Position numbers and translations under genes: made by a program
NCBI GenBank assembly: GCA_905211955.1
Contig: CAJMCT010000022.1
Coordinates: 1 to 13,032 of the forward strand
Reading direction: 5' to 3'
Source: an uncultured Eubacteriales bacterium
GTDB taxonomy: Bacteria; Bacillota; Clostridia; Christensenellales; Borkfalkiaceae
DNA: 13,032 bases
Shown here: one piece after another, positions 1-5,778 of the stretch
How the letters are laid out: each line of letters begins with the position of its first letter
Numbering within the stretch: the first letter of the stretch is position 1
The notes under the pieces: generated by a model
Told to the model about the DNA's origin: nothing
What the model saw: only the letters and a program-made list of their open reading frames with translations
Databases searched by the model: none

Positions 1-23
1 TTTTTATAAAAAAGTTTTCAAAT

Positions 24-56
24 ATGACAAAAACTGTCGTTTTGTGCCGATATAAT
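24..56 (+). promoter_or_regulatory. Putative promoter of the TPR-like gene
   Basis: A perfect -10 TATAAT lies at 51-56 and the best -35 is ATGACA at 24-29, giving a 21-base spacer, which is longer than optimal. The spacer holds a small dyad, ACAAAA (27-32) and TTTTGT (40-45). Transcription would begin near 63, about 25-35 bases before the start codon. The -10 is convincing and the -35 is weak. Confidence 0.4.
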
Positions 57-85
57 GCAGTTGTGAAAACAAAAAACAAAAATTT

Positions 86-631
86 ATGGATGGCACTATG
101 GAAAAGATAATTTTTGAAGATGAAGTTTTTTATTTTAACAAAGGAACAATTTACGACAGCAGTTTTTTGGAAGTGCCAAAGATTGTTGCGAGAAAGGTTC
201 TTTTTAAGCATTATGAAGGCATTGATTACAAAAATTATGAAGAAGCCGAGTTTTTAGAGTATCTTAAGCAACTAAAAATCTCGGAATTTTATGAAAAGTG
301 TTTGGTTGCAATAGATTTTGGGCTTAACAAGTTTACTGCTTCATATGATTTTTATAGAACGGTATTCCCAATTATAACGAGTTGTTATAGAGCATTAAAA
401 CAGCCTCAAAAAGCCATAGATTTTTGGATGGAAAACAAACACATATTCGTTTCATGTCTATCCGTTCCGCTTTTAACGTCTTTAGCGGCGGCATATTGCG
501 ACGTTGGGAACTACGTGCTTGCAAAAAAATGTGCCGATAGGGCTTATGCGATTCAAGGCGGTGGAAAAAACTATCAAACGGAATTGTCACTCGTGTATCA
601 AAGAATAAGAAAAGAAACTAAAGACTATTAA
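86..631 (+). CDS. Small TPR-like protein of unknown function
   Basis: This encodes a soluble protein of about 180 residues that I do not recognise as a named family. It has no signal peptide or membrane segment. Residues ~94-160 form two helix-turn-helix units with tetratricopeptide-like spacing: one around 'SCYRALKQPQKAIDFW' and one around 'LAAAYCDVGNYVLAKKCADRAY', the latter with the small/large residue pattern of a TPR. Residues 1-90 are rich in Phe, Tyr, Lys and Glu and probably form a separate alpha/beta or helical lead-in. Two in-frame ATGs are possible, at 86 and 98. The second is preceded by a weak GGATGG and may be the real start. TPR units usually mediate protein contacts, so an adaptor role is likely, but no partner is indicated by the neighbours. 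No terminator is visible before the next promoter. Confidence 0.75.
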   Translation: MDGTMEKIIFEDEVFYFNKGTIYDSSFLEVPKIVARKVLFKHYEGIDYKNYEEAEFLEYLKQLKISEFYEKCLVAIDFGLNKFTASYDFYRTVFPIITSCYRALKQPQKAIDFWMENKHIFVSCLSVPLLTSLAAAYCDVGNYVLAKKCADRAYAIQGGGKNYQTELSLVYQRIRKETKDY

Positions 632-655
632 ATATGTAGGGAGATTGAAATTTTT

Positions 656-686
656 TTGTTCACTAATTAACGTTTTGTGGTATAAT
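656..686 (+). promoter_or_regulatory. Promoter of the GNAT gene, extended -10
   Basis: TATAAT at 681-686 is preceded by TGG (678-680), forming an extended -10. A weak -35, TTGTTC at 656-661, lies 19 bases upstream. Transcription would start near 693, which makes the ATG at 694 essentially leaderless and favours the ATG at 709, which has a ribosome site. Confidence 0.6.
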
Positions 687-708
687 AAAATCAATGACGG
701 AGAATACC

Positions 709-1209
709 ATGATAGAGTTTACAAAAGTTATAGAAAAAGACTTTCCCGATTTGGCTACACTTGCAAAAAGGCTTTGGCATTGCGCGTTTGATAACCTTAT
801 CGGTAAAGCCCAAGCCGATTATATGATAGAAAAGTTTCAATCGGAGACTGCTTTTTTTCGCCAAACACAAAGCGAAGGCTACGCCTATTATTTTATAAAG
901 CACGAAAACAAAAACGTAGGCTACACGGCGATTGCAAACCGCAAAGGTGAAGGTCGTTTGTTTTTGTCAAAATTATACTTAGCGCCTGAAGTTCAAGGGA
1001 TGGGCATTGCCGTTAAAACCTTAAACTTTATTTTAGAAAAAACCAAAGAGTTAAAAAAGCGCGCGGTTTATCTTACAGTAAACAAAGGGAACGCCCGTGC
1101 GATAGCGGTTTACGAAAAGTTTGGCTTTAACCGTATTGATGCGGTTGTCACCGATATTGGAAACGGCTTCGTTATGGATGACTATATTTATCAATATGAT
1201 ATAAAATAA
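709..1209 (+). CDS. GNAT-family N-acetyltransferase
   Basis: This 166-residue cytoplasmic enzyme should transfer acetyl from acetyl-CoA to an amine; the acceptor is not predictable. The acetyl-CoA pyrophosphate-binding motif A is clear as 'KLYLAPEVQGMGIA' (about residues 88-101, Q-x-x-G-x-G/A type). Motif B is 'NARAIAVYEKFGF' (about 125-137), the usual alpha4/beta6 region. The N-terminus, with 'KAQADYMIEKFQS', resembles the PaiA-like branch of GNATs that carry 'QxxYML' near residue 40. An in-frame ATG lies at 694, but 709 is preferred because GGAG at 699-702 is six bases upstream and the promoter would start RNA at about 693. A hairpin terminator follows at once, so the gene is monocistronic. 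A small-molecule or protein N-acetyltransferase are both possible. Confidence 0.88.
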   Translation: MIEFTKVIEKDFPDLATLAKRLWHCAFDNLIGKAQADYMIEKFQSETAFFRQTQSEGYAYYFIKHENKNVGYTAIANRKGEGRLFLSKLYLAPEVQGMGIAVKTLNFILEKTKELKKRAVYLTVNKGNARAIAVYEKFGFNRIDAVVTDIGNGFVMDDYIYQYDIK

Positions 1210-1216
1210 CAAACAA

Positions 1217-1246
1217 AAACCTAAACCGCGTGGTTTGGTTTTTTTT
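1217..1246 (+). terminator. Terminator after the GNAT gene
   Basis: AAACC (1223-1227) pairs with GGTTT (1232-1236) across a GCGT loop. AACC/GGTT extends the stem after a one-base bulge, and a run of at least six T follows. It sits 8 bases after the stop codon. Confidence 0.8.
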
Positions 1247-1307
1247 ATATAAAAAATAAAGTTGCACGTTAAGGTTAAAAAAGTGAGCAAACTAAAAACA
1301 AAGGGCA

Positions 1308-1336
1308 TTGACAAACAAAAGCATATTTGGTATCAT
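1308..1336 (+). promoter_or_regulatory. Strong promoter of the lipoprotein gene
   Basis: A perfect TTGACA (1308-1313) is followed after 17 bases by TATCAT (1331-1336) with an upstream TGG (1328-1330), so the -35, spacer and extended -10 are all near consensus. Transcription should start near 1343, giving a leader of about 50 bases. Confidence 0.8.
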
Positions 1337-1345
1337 AACTGTATG

Positions 1346-1370
1346 GTATGTAAATAAAATAATTACGTAC
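1346..1370 (+). promoter_or_regulatory. Inverted repeat in the leader of the lipoprotein mRNA
   Basis: GTATGTAA (1346-1353) and TTACGTAC (1363-1370) form an 8-pair stem in RNA, one pair being U-G, around an A/T-only 9-base loop. It starts about 3 bases after the predicted transcription start. It could be a 5'-stabilising hairpin in the mRNA or an operator dyad in the DNA. The sequence alone does not decide. Confidence 0.4.
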
Positions 1371-1393
1371 AATTTTACTAAGGAGAAAAAATT

Positions 1394-3439
1394 ATGAAAA
1401 GGTTTGCTAAGAGTTTAGTCCTTTCATTGCTTTCCGTAATGCTTTTACTTTGTGGAGTATTATTCGTTGCGTGTGACGATACACCTGACGAAACGGATAG
1501 CATTTTAACCATCTACAACGATTACGTTGCGGAAACAACCGAGAAAGGCGAAACGCCTATGTCTTACGAAGAGTGGCTTGAACTTATCACGGGTGACTCT
1601 GAATTTATGAAGGGCGATAAGGGTGATCAAGGTGCAGCAGGCGATAAAGGTCTATCTGCTTACGAACTTTATAAAAAGCACCACGTTGCTTATAAGGGCA
1701 CGGAAGAAGAGTGGACTAACGACTTGGCAAGCGGTAAAATTGCCGAGTCTTACGACACCAACTATAATATTATCTATACGTTAGCGACTATTCCGCCCGT
1801 ACTTTCTTCTTTAGAATGTATTGAAAGCGGATATCCAACCTATGCGTATATCGAACGTGGAAAGACTTATAATGGTATTGCTAACGTTGACAATTTCTAT
1901 AATTTAGGATTCTCTACGAGCAATAACGCAAGCACCGGTTTTGCAGAAGCAGATTTTAATATCGTACTTAACAAGATTAAAGAACTAAACGTTTATGGCA
2001 ACGAAAAGTTCAATATTTACGTTCAAGACGGAACTGCTTTATACGGCGCAAAACTTATCGGTAATGCTCAACTTTATAAACGTCAATATAAAGTTGTTAT
2101 GATAGAAGACGGAACGGGTGCATACGATGCTTTAGAAGATATGCTTACCAACTATGCAGGTTTTGTTGAAAAGGCAAACGCAGTTCGTACCGAAGTTAAT
2201 ACTATATTAAACAGTAAAGACAACGTGTTTACCGCATACTACGATATTGAAAAGGCTTTCGCGCTTGCCACGGTAGATAATTTTGAATTCCTTTTACAAT
2301 CAAAAGGTCAAGTTGAAAATATCGTTGGTGAAAAGAACGATCAAGCACTTTCTAATATATTCGGCTTAAATGAAGGCGCGCCTAAGAGTGAATACGACCT
2401 TAACTTAAAATATGCAAGCATTAGTGAAATGGTTGCAGGTCTTGATACCGATCAAAAAGAAAATTACCTTAACTTGATGTATGGCAACGCATACCAAGGA
2501 ACTTATGATGCGTTAACCAGAACCGTTGACGTGGCAGGTCAAGCCGTTCCTTCTAAGAAACTCGTATTTATCGGTACGAGAGTAAAAGGTTATCCAGCGG
2601 TAGCAACCGACACCACCACGTTTAGCGGTGTTGGTCCTTTAACCGAAAACGTTCCTACCTATGCAAACCTTTCTAATACCTATAAAGACTCGCTAATCTT
2701 TGGTAGTGAAGCAAACTACAACGTTCTCTACAACGAATTATTCAACGACTCTAACTTTGACGCAGGTCTTTCAGAAGAAGTTAAAAATGAAATTAGAAAG
2801 AGTGTATTCAACTACTACATTAATTACATTGCAACTCTTAAATTCGTTCATGCACAATACGGTAGCGAATACGATATCATTATGAAAGGTCACCCCAGAG
2901 AAACGTTAGATTCTTACACCGAATGGGCAGGAAGTTATAGTGTTTCGGTTGGCGGAACTAACTACGTTTTCGATAAGGTAATGTTTAATTCTATTATTGC
3001 TTTCCATAATAGTGATAGCGTTGGTAAACGTTTAGGCTTAATGCCTTACGGCACTGCTGCCGAAAACTTGGCTTATTTAGGTCTTGATATGGCTATTGGC
3101 GGACTTCCTTCTTCGACTTATACCGGTTATGAAAAGAACATAGACGTATTGTTCGTTCTTAATCTAACTAACGACGGTATTACTAGTGATAGCAACCTTA
3201 GATCTCGCTATGAAGAAGGCAACCTTATCTATCACGATAGTCTTGGCGAAGAAAAGATTACCAAGTACTATAACGTTGGTTTAATCTATAAGACTATTGC
3301 GGAAACAAGCGCTGACTCTTACGTTCAATCTATGTATAACAATTTATTGAACGAGTGGATTAAGACTGTTTTAGGCGTTTCCGATGCAAGTGGTTATACC
3401 GTAAACGATCAAGGCTTTATCGTTCAAAAGACCGCATAA
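1394..3439 (+). CDS. Surface lipoprotein with GT80-type sialyltransferase-like domain
   Basis: A 681-residue exported protein with strong RBS AGGAG at 1381-1385. Residues 1-26 are a signal peptide and Cys27 ('LFVAC') is the probable lipidated residue, so it should be anchored outside the membrane. Residues 39-67 and 88-115 are two related 'Y..Y...(K)GT/P...EEW...L..G' segments flanking five Gly-X-Y triplets (74-88). Residues ~123-660 match GT80 sialyltransferases as I recall them: 'IEDG' 237-240 (the D/E-D/E-G motif), 'DTDQKENYLNL' 351-361, 'LVFIGT' 390-395, 'KGHPR' 498-502, 'PYGTAAENL' 551-559 with Glu557, and 'GGLPSSTY' 569-576. Equivalents in PmST1 are D141, H311, E338, S355 and S356. The Glu-to-Ser spacing is 16 here and 17 there. 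The domain is ~140 residues longer than PmST1, mostly between EDG and HP. It may transfer or exchange sialic acid, bind it, or be inactive. No sialic acid genes lie nearby. Confidence 0.8.
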   Translation: MKRFAKSLVLSLLSVMLLLCGVLFVACDDTPDETDSILTIYNDYVAETTEKGETPMSYEEWLELITGDSEFMKGDKGDQGAAGDKGLSAYELYKKHHVAYKGTEEEWTNDLASGKIAESYDTNYNIIYTLATIPPVLSSLECIESGYPTYAYIERGKTYNGIANVDNFYNLGFSTSNNASTGFAEADFNIVLNKIKELNVYGNEKFNIYVQDGTALYGAKLIGNAQLYKRQYKVVMIEDGTGAYDALEDMLTNYAGFVEKANAVRTEVNTILNSKDNVFTAYYDIEKAFALATVDNFEFLLQSKGQVENIVGEKNDQALSNIFGLNEGAPKSEYDLNLKYASISEMVAGLDTDQKENYLNLMYGNAYQGTYDALTRTVDVAGQAVPSKKLVFIGTRVKGYPAVATDTTTFSGVGPLTENVPTYANLSNTYKDSLIFGSEANYNVLYNELFNDSNFDAGLSEEVKNEIRKSVFNYYINYIATLKFVHAQYGSEYDIIMKGHPRETLDSYTEWAGSYSVSVGGTNYVFDKVMFNSIIAFHNSDSVGKRLGLMPYGTAAENLAYLGLDMAIGGLPSSTYTGYEKNIDVLFVLNLTNDGITSDSNLRSRYEEGNLIYHDSLGEEKITKYYNVGLIYKTIAETSADSYVQSMYNNLLNEWIKTVLGVSDASGYTVNDQGFIVQKTA

Positions 3440-3450
3440 TTAAAAAGTAT

Positions 3451-3483
3451 AAAACGACTCCGATTTTTCGGAGTCGTTTTTTT
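3451..3483 (+). terminator. Terminator after the lipoprotein gene
   Basis: A perfect 13-base-pair stem (3451-3463 with 3468-3480) has a TTTT loop and continues into a T run to 3483. It isolates the lipoprotein gene from the downstream acetyltransferase gene. Confidence 0.95.
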
Positions 3484-3487
3484 GCTC

Positions 3488-3516
3488 TTGCGTGAAGTAA
3501 ATATTAGTGATATAAT
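3488..3516 (+). promoter_or_regulatory. Promoter of the O-acetyltransferase gene
   Basis: TTGCGT (3488-3493), a 17-base spacer, and TATAAT (3511-3516) with extended -10 TGA (3508-3510). It begins only a few bases after the preceding terminator. Confidence 0.7.
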
Positions 3517-3546
3517 GTTTAAATTAATAAATAAATTAGGTGAAAA

Positions 3547-4122
3547 ATGATAAATAGTAAAAAGCAATTAAAATATTTTCTTGAAAGGGATAAAATAGCC
3601 TTGAAAAAAGGAAACAAATCTCGCCCTTCAATATTCGGTGACGAAATTTGGAAGTTTGAGCGCACGATGAGAAAGTTAGAATACCTTTCTTCGTTGAAAG
3701 GACTAAAACGTAAACTTCATACTGTTTGCTATGCGTTAACCAAGTTGAAATATAAAAAACTTTCGCTTAAACTTGGTTTCTCTATACCCATAAACGTTTT
3801 TAAAGAAGGCTTATCTATAACGCATTACGGAACGATTGTGGTAAACTCTAAAGCGAGAGTTGGCAAGAACTGTAGAATAAGTGAAGGTGTTAATATCGGT
3901 GCGACGAACGGTAGCGATAAAGCACCGCGCATTGGCGATAACGTGTTTATCGGTAGCGGAGCAAAGATTATCGGCGATATAAGTATTGCGGATAACGTTC
4001 AAATAGGTGCAAACGCGGTGGTGGTAAAATCTATTACCGAACAGGGAACTTACGGTGGAATACCTGCCAAAAAGATAAGTGATAACAGTTCTATCTTAAA
4101 TTTGCCTAAAGAATTGTTTTAA
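3547..4122 (+). CDS. CysE/WcaB-like left-handed beta-helix O-acetyltransferase
   Basis: A 191-residue acyltransferase of the serine-acetyltransferase-like branch of the hexapeptide-repeat family. Residues ~1-75 are helical and basic and replace the longer CysE N-terminal domain. Residues ~85-165 show the hexapeptide (I/V/L)-G-x-x-x-x rhythm ('ARVGKNCRISEGVNIGAT', 'RIGDNVFIGSGAKIIGDI', 'VQIGANAVVVKSI'), ending in the typical 'YGGIPAKKI' (169-177). His93 in 'ITHYGTIVV' aligns with the catalytic His158 of E. coli CysE ('LDHATGIVV'). The second CysE active-site His (193, in 'RHPKI') is absent: the equivalent stretch is 'DKAPRI'. That argues against serine and for a sugar acceptor, as in polysaccharide-cluster relatives. 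RBS AGGTGA is at 3538-3543. Acetyl-CoA is the expected donor. Serine acetyltransferase cannot be fully excluded. Confidence 0.82.
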   Translation: MINSKKQLKYFLERDKIALKKGNKSRPSIFGDEIWKFERTMRKLEYLSSLKGLKRKLHTVCYALTKLKYKKLSLKLGFSIPINVFKEGLSITHYGTIVVNSKARVGKNCRISEGVNIGATNGSDKAPRIGDNVFIGSGAKIIGDISIADNVQIGANAVVVKSITEQGTYGGIPAKKISDNSSILNLPKELF

Positions 4123-4142
4123 TAAAAAAATTAAATAAAAAA

Positions 4143-4173
4143 TCTACAAAAAAAGCAAAAGGTGTGTTATACT
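4143..4173 (+). promoter_or_regulatory. Promoter of glnA, extended -10
   Basis: TATACT (4168-4173) has an upstream TGT (4165-4167), forming an extended -10. The -35 is weak; TCTACA at 4143-4148 is the best candidate, 19 bases upstream. I see no convincing GlnR-type operator. Confidence 0.5.
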
Positions 4174-4213
4174 TAAATCATAAAAGAAATTTTTGCTTTT
4201 CAAAGGGAGTATT

Positions 4214-5638
4214 ATGGAAAATAAAATTAAAAAGATTATGGACCTTATTAAAGACGAAGGCATTGAAATGGTCGACTTTAAGATGGTCGATATTAACGGA
4301 AGATTCCGCCACGTGACTATACCTGCGGGCAGTTTTTCAGAAGAAACAATGATTGATGGTATCGGTTTTGATGCTTCTAACTATGGCTACGCGGTAGTTG
4401 AAAAAAGCGATATGGTATTTATACCTGACCCCGATACGGCTATGATTGACCCATTCTGCGAAATTCCAACGCTTACCATGAGCGGTAATGCGATGATTAT
4501 AGACTATCCTTCTAACCGTCCCTTAAAGCAATATCCAAGAAATATCGTTTTGGCTGCTGAAAAATATATGCGCGATACGGGTATTGCTGACGTTATGTAT
4601 ATTCTTCCTGAATTTGAATTTTATCTTTTCGATAACGTTGGTTGGGAAGTCAAGCCTTACAGTATTGGTATGAACTTAGACGCAAACCAAGCCTATTGGA
4701 ACGGTGCGGAAGAGGGCGCAGGCGTAGTTGTTCCTAAACAAAAGAACTATCACATTGCAAAACCCTTTGACAATTCTTACGAGTGCCGTAGTGAAATGTG
4801 TATGCTTATCGAAAAGGCAGGCGTACCTGTAAAATACCATCACCCTGAAGTAGGTGCGGCAGGTCAGTTTGAAATTGAGCCTAAGCTTGGTCAAATGTCT
4901 AAGATGGCGGACGGCACGATGATGATTAAATACATTATCCAAAATACCGCCTTAAAATACGGCAAGAGTGCAACCTTTATGCCTAAGCCCGTTTATGGCG
5001 AAGCAGGAAACGGTATGCACGTTCATATGCAGTTATTTAAGGACGGAAAGCCTGTATTTTCGGACGATAATGGATATGCGCATTTAAGCCAAGAAGCACA
5101 CTGGTTCATCGGCGGATTATTAAAGCATATCAATTCGCTTTGTGCAATCACAAACCCCAGTACTAACTCGTTTAAACGTTTAGTTCCCGGTTTTGAAGCG
5201 CCTGTCACGGTAGGTTATGCAACTAGCAATAGAAGTGCTGTTATTCGTATTCCTGCGTATGCTAAGCGCCCCGAAGAAAGAAGATTTGAACTTCGCAACC
5301 CAGACGCAACTTGTAATCCATATTTTTGCTATGCAGCAATGCTTATGGCTGGTCTTGATGGTATTAAGAATAAAATCGACCCCAAAGCAAATGGTTGGGG
5401 ACCTTACGACTTTAACCTTTTCAATCTTCCTGAAGAAGAAAAGAAAAAATTGCAAGGCTTGCCCACTTGTTTAGAAGATGCGCTTGACGCTTTAGAAAAA
5501 GACCACGATTATTTAACCGTTGGCGACGTTTTCCCAGAAGAACTTATCAAAAACTTTATTGCGGGCAAGAGAAAAGAATGTAGCGAAATGTCTAAAATTC
5601 CTCACCCTGTGGAATTTGAAAAATATTATAACTGCTAA
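4214..5638 (+). CDS. glnA: Type I glutamine synthetase
   Basis: A 474-residue cytoplasmic enzyme that makes glutamine from glutamate, ammonia and ATP (EC 6.3.1.2) as a dodecamer. The N-terminal beta-grasp domain (~17-100) precedes the catalytic domain. Visible motifs are 'PEFEFYLF' (132-139, metal ligands), 'GNGMHVH' (265-271), 'NPSTNSFKRLVPGFEAP' (314-330, the ATP-site signature) and 'RFELRNPDATCNPY' (357-370). An insertion after residue ~140 resembles the GSI-beta type. The position matching the adenylylated Tyr of enteric enzymes ('NLYDLP') is Phe403 in 'NLFNLP', so adenylylation control is not expected. The N-terminal segment reads 'GFDASNYGYAVVEKSD' rather than the commoner 'DGSSIRGF', marking a Clostridia/Thermotogae-like branch. 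The ATG at 4214 is chosen because AAAGGGAG is directly upstream (4202-4209); a TTG at 4193 extends the frame but has no RBS. Confidence 0.97.
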   Translation: MENKIKKIMDLIKDEGIEMVDFKMVDINGRFRHVTIPAGSFSEETMIDGIGFDASNYGYAVVEKSDMVFIPDPDTAMIDPFCEIPTLTMSGNAMIIDYPSNRPLKQYPRNIVLAAEKYMRDTGIADVMYILPEFEFYLFDNVGWEVKPYSIGMNLDANQAYWNGAEEGAGVVVPKQKNYHIAKPFDNSYECRSEMCMLIEKAGVPVKYHHPEVGAAGQFEIEPKLGQMSKMADGTMMIKYIIQNTALKYGKSATFMPKPVYGEAGNGMHVHMQLFKDGKPVFSDDNGYAHLSQEAHWFIGGLLKHINSLCAITNPSTNSFKRLVPGFEAPVTVGYATSNRSAVIRIPAYAKRPEERRFELRNPDATCNPYFCYAAMLMAGLDGIKNKIDPKANGWGPYDFNLFNLPEEEKKKLQGLPTCLEDALDALEKDHDYLTVGDVFPEELIKNFIAGKRKECSEMSKIPHPVEFEKYYNC

Positions 5639-5641
5639 AAT

Positions 5642-5668
5642 AAAAAGCACCTTTCGGGGTGCTTTTTT
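5642..5668 (+). terminator. Terminator after glnA
   Basis: AAAAAGCACC pairs with GGTGCTTTTTT (5658-5668). The stem is GC-rich (GCACC/GGTGC) with a short loop and six T, starting 4 bases after the stop codon. Confidence 0.9.
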
Positions 5669-5719
5669 AGTGTGACTTTTTAGTGCAAAAAGTTGCAGTG
5701 TGATTATTGGGTTATTTTA

Positions 5720-5748
5720 TTGAAAAGTTGATTTTGCTATGTTATAAT
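5720..5748 (+). promoter_or_regulatory. Promoter of ade
   Basis: TTGAAA (5720-5725), a 17-base spacer, and TATAAT (5743-5748) with extended -10 TGT (5740-5742). The start site near 5755 leaves a leader of only ~24 bases, too short for a purine riboswitch. Confidence 0.8.
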
Positions 5749-5778
5749 AAATGCGCATATTTATTTTTGGTGGTAGTT

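Noticed and set aside
27..45. ACAAAA/TTTTGT dyad in the long spacer of the first promoter, suggestive of a MerR-type operator
   Set aside because: The dyad is short and A/T-rich, and the -35 assignment is uncertain; no MerR gene is in view.
1394..4122. A sialic acid biosynthesis or catabolism cluster
   Set aside because: No neuA, neuB, nanA, nanE or sialic acid transporter is present in the window. Only the GT80-like protein and a generic O-acetyltransferase are seen, in separate transcription units.
4193..4213. TTG-start extension of glutamine synthetase by seven residues
   Set aside because: No RBS precedes the TTG. AAAGGGAG directly precedes the ATG at 4214, and the protein then starts like its family.
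5707..5778. TTG-start extension of adenine deaminase with a hydrophobic N-terminus that mimics a signal sequence
   Set aside because: A near-consensus promoter (5720-5748) lies inside it, and Ade is cytoplasmic. GGTGG before 5779 fits the internal ATG.
5669..5778. Purine riboswitch before ade
   Set aside because: The leader from the predicted start site is only ~24 bases and no purine-aptamer core is visible.
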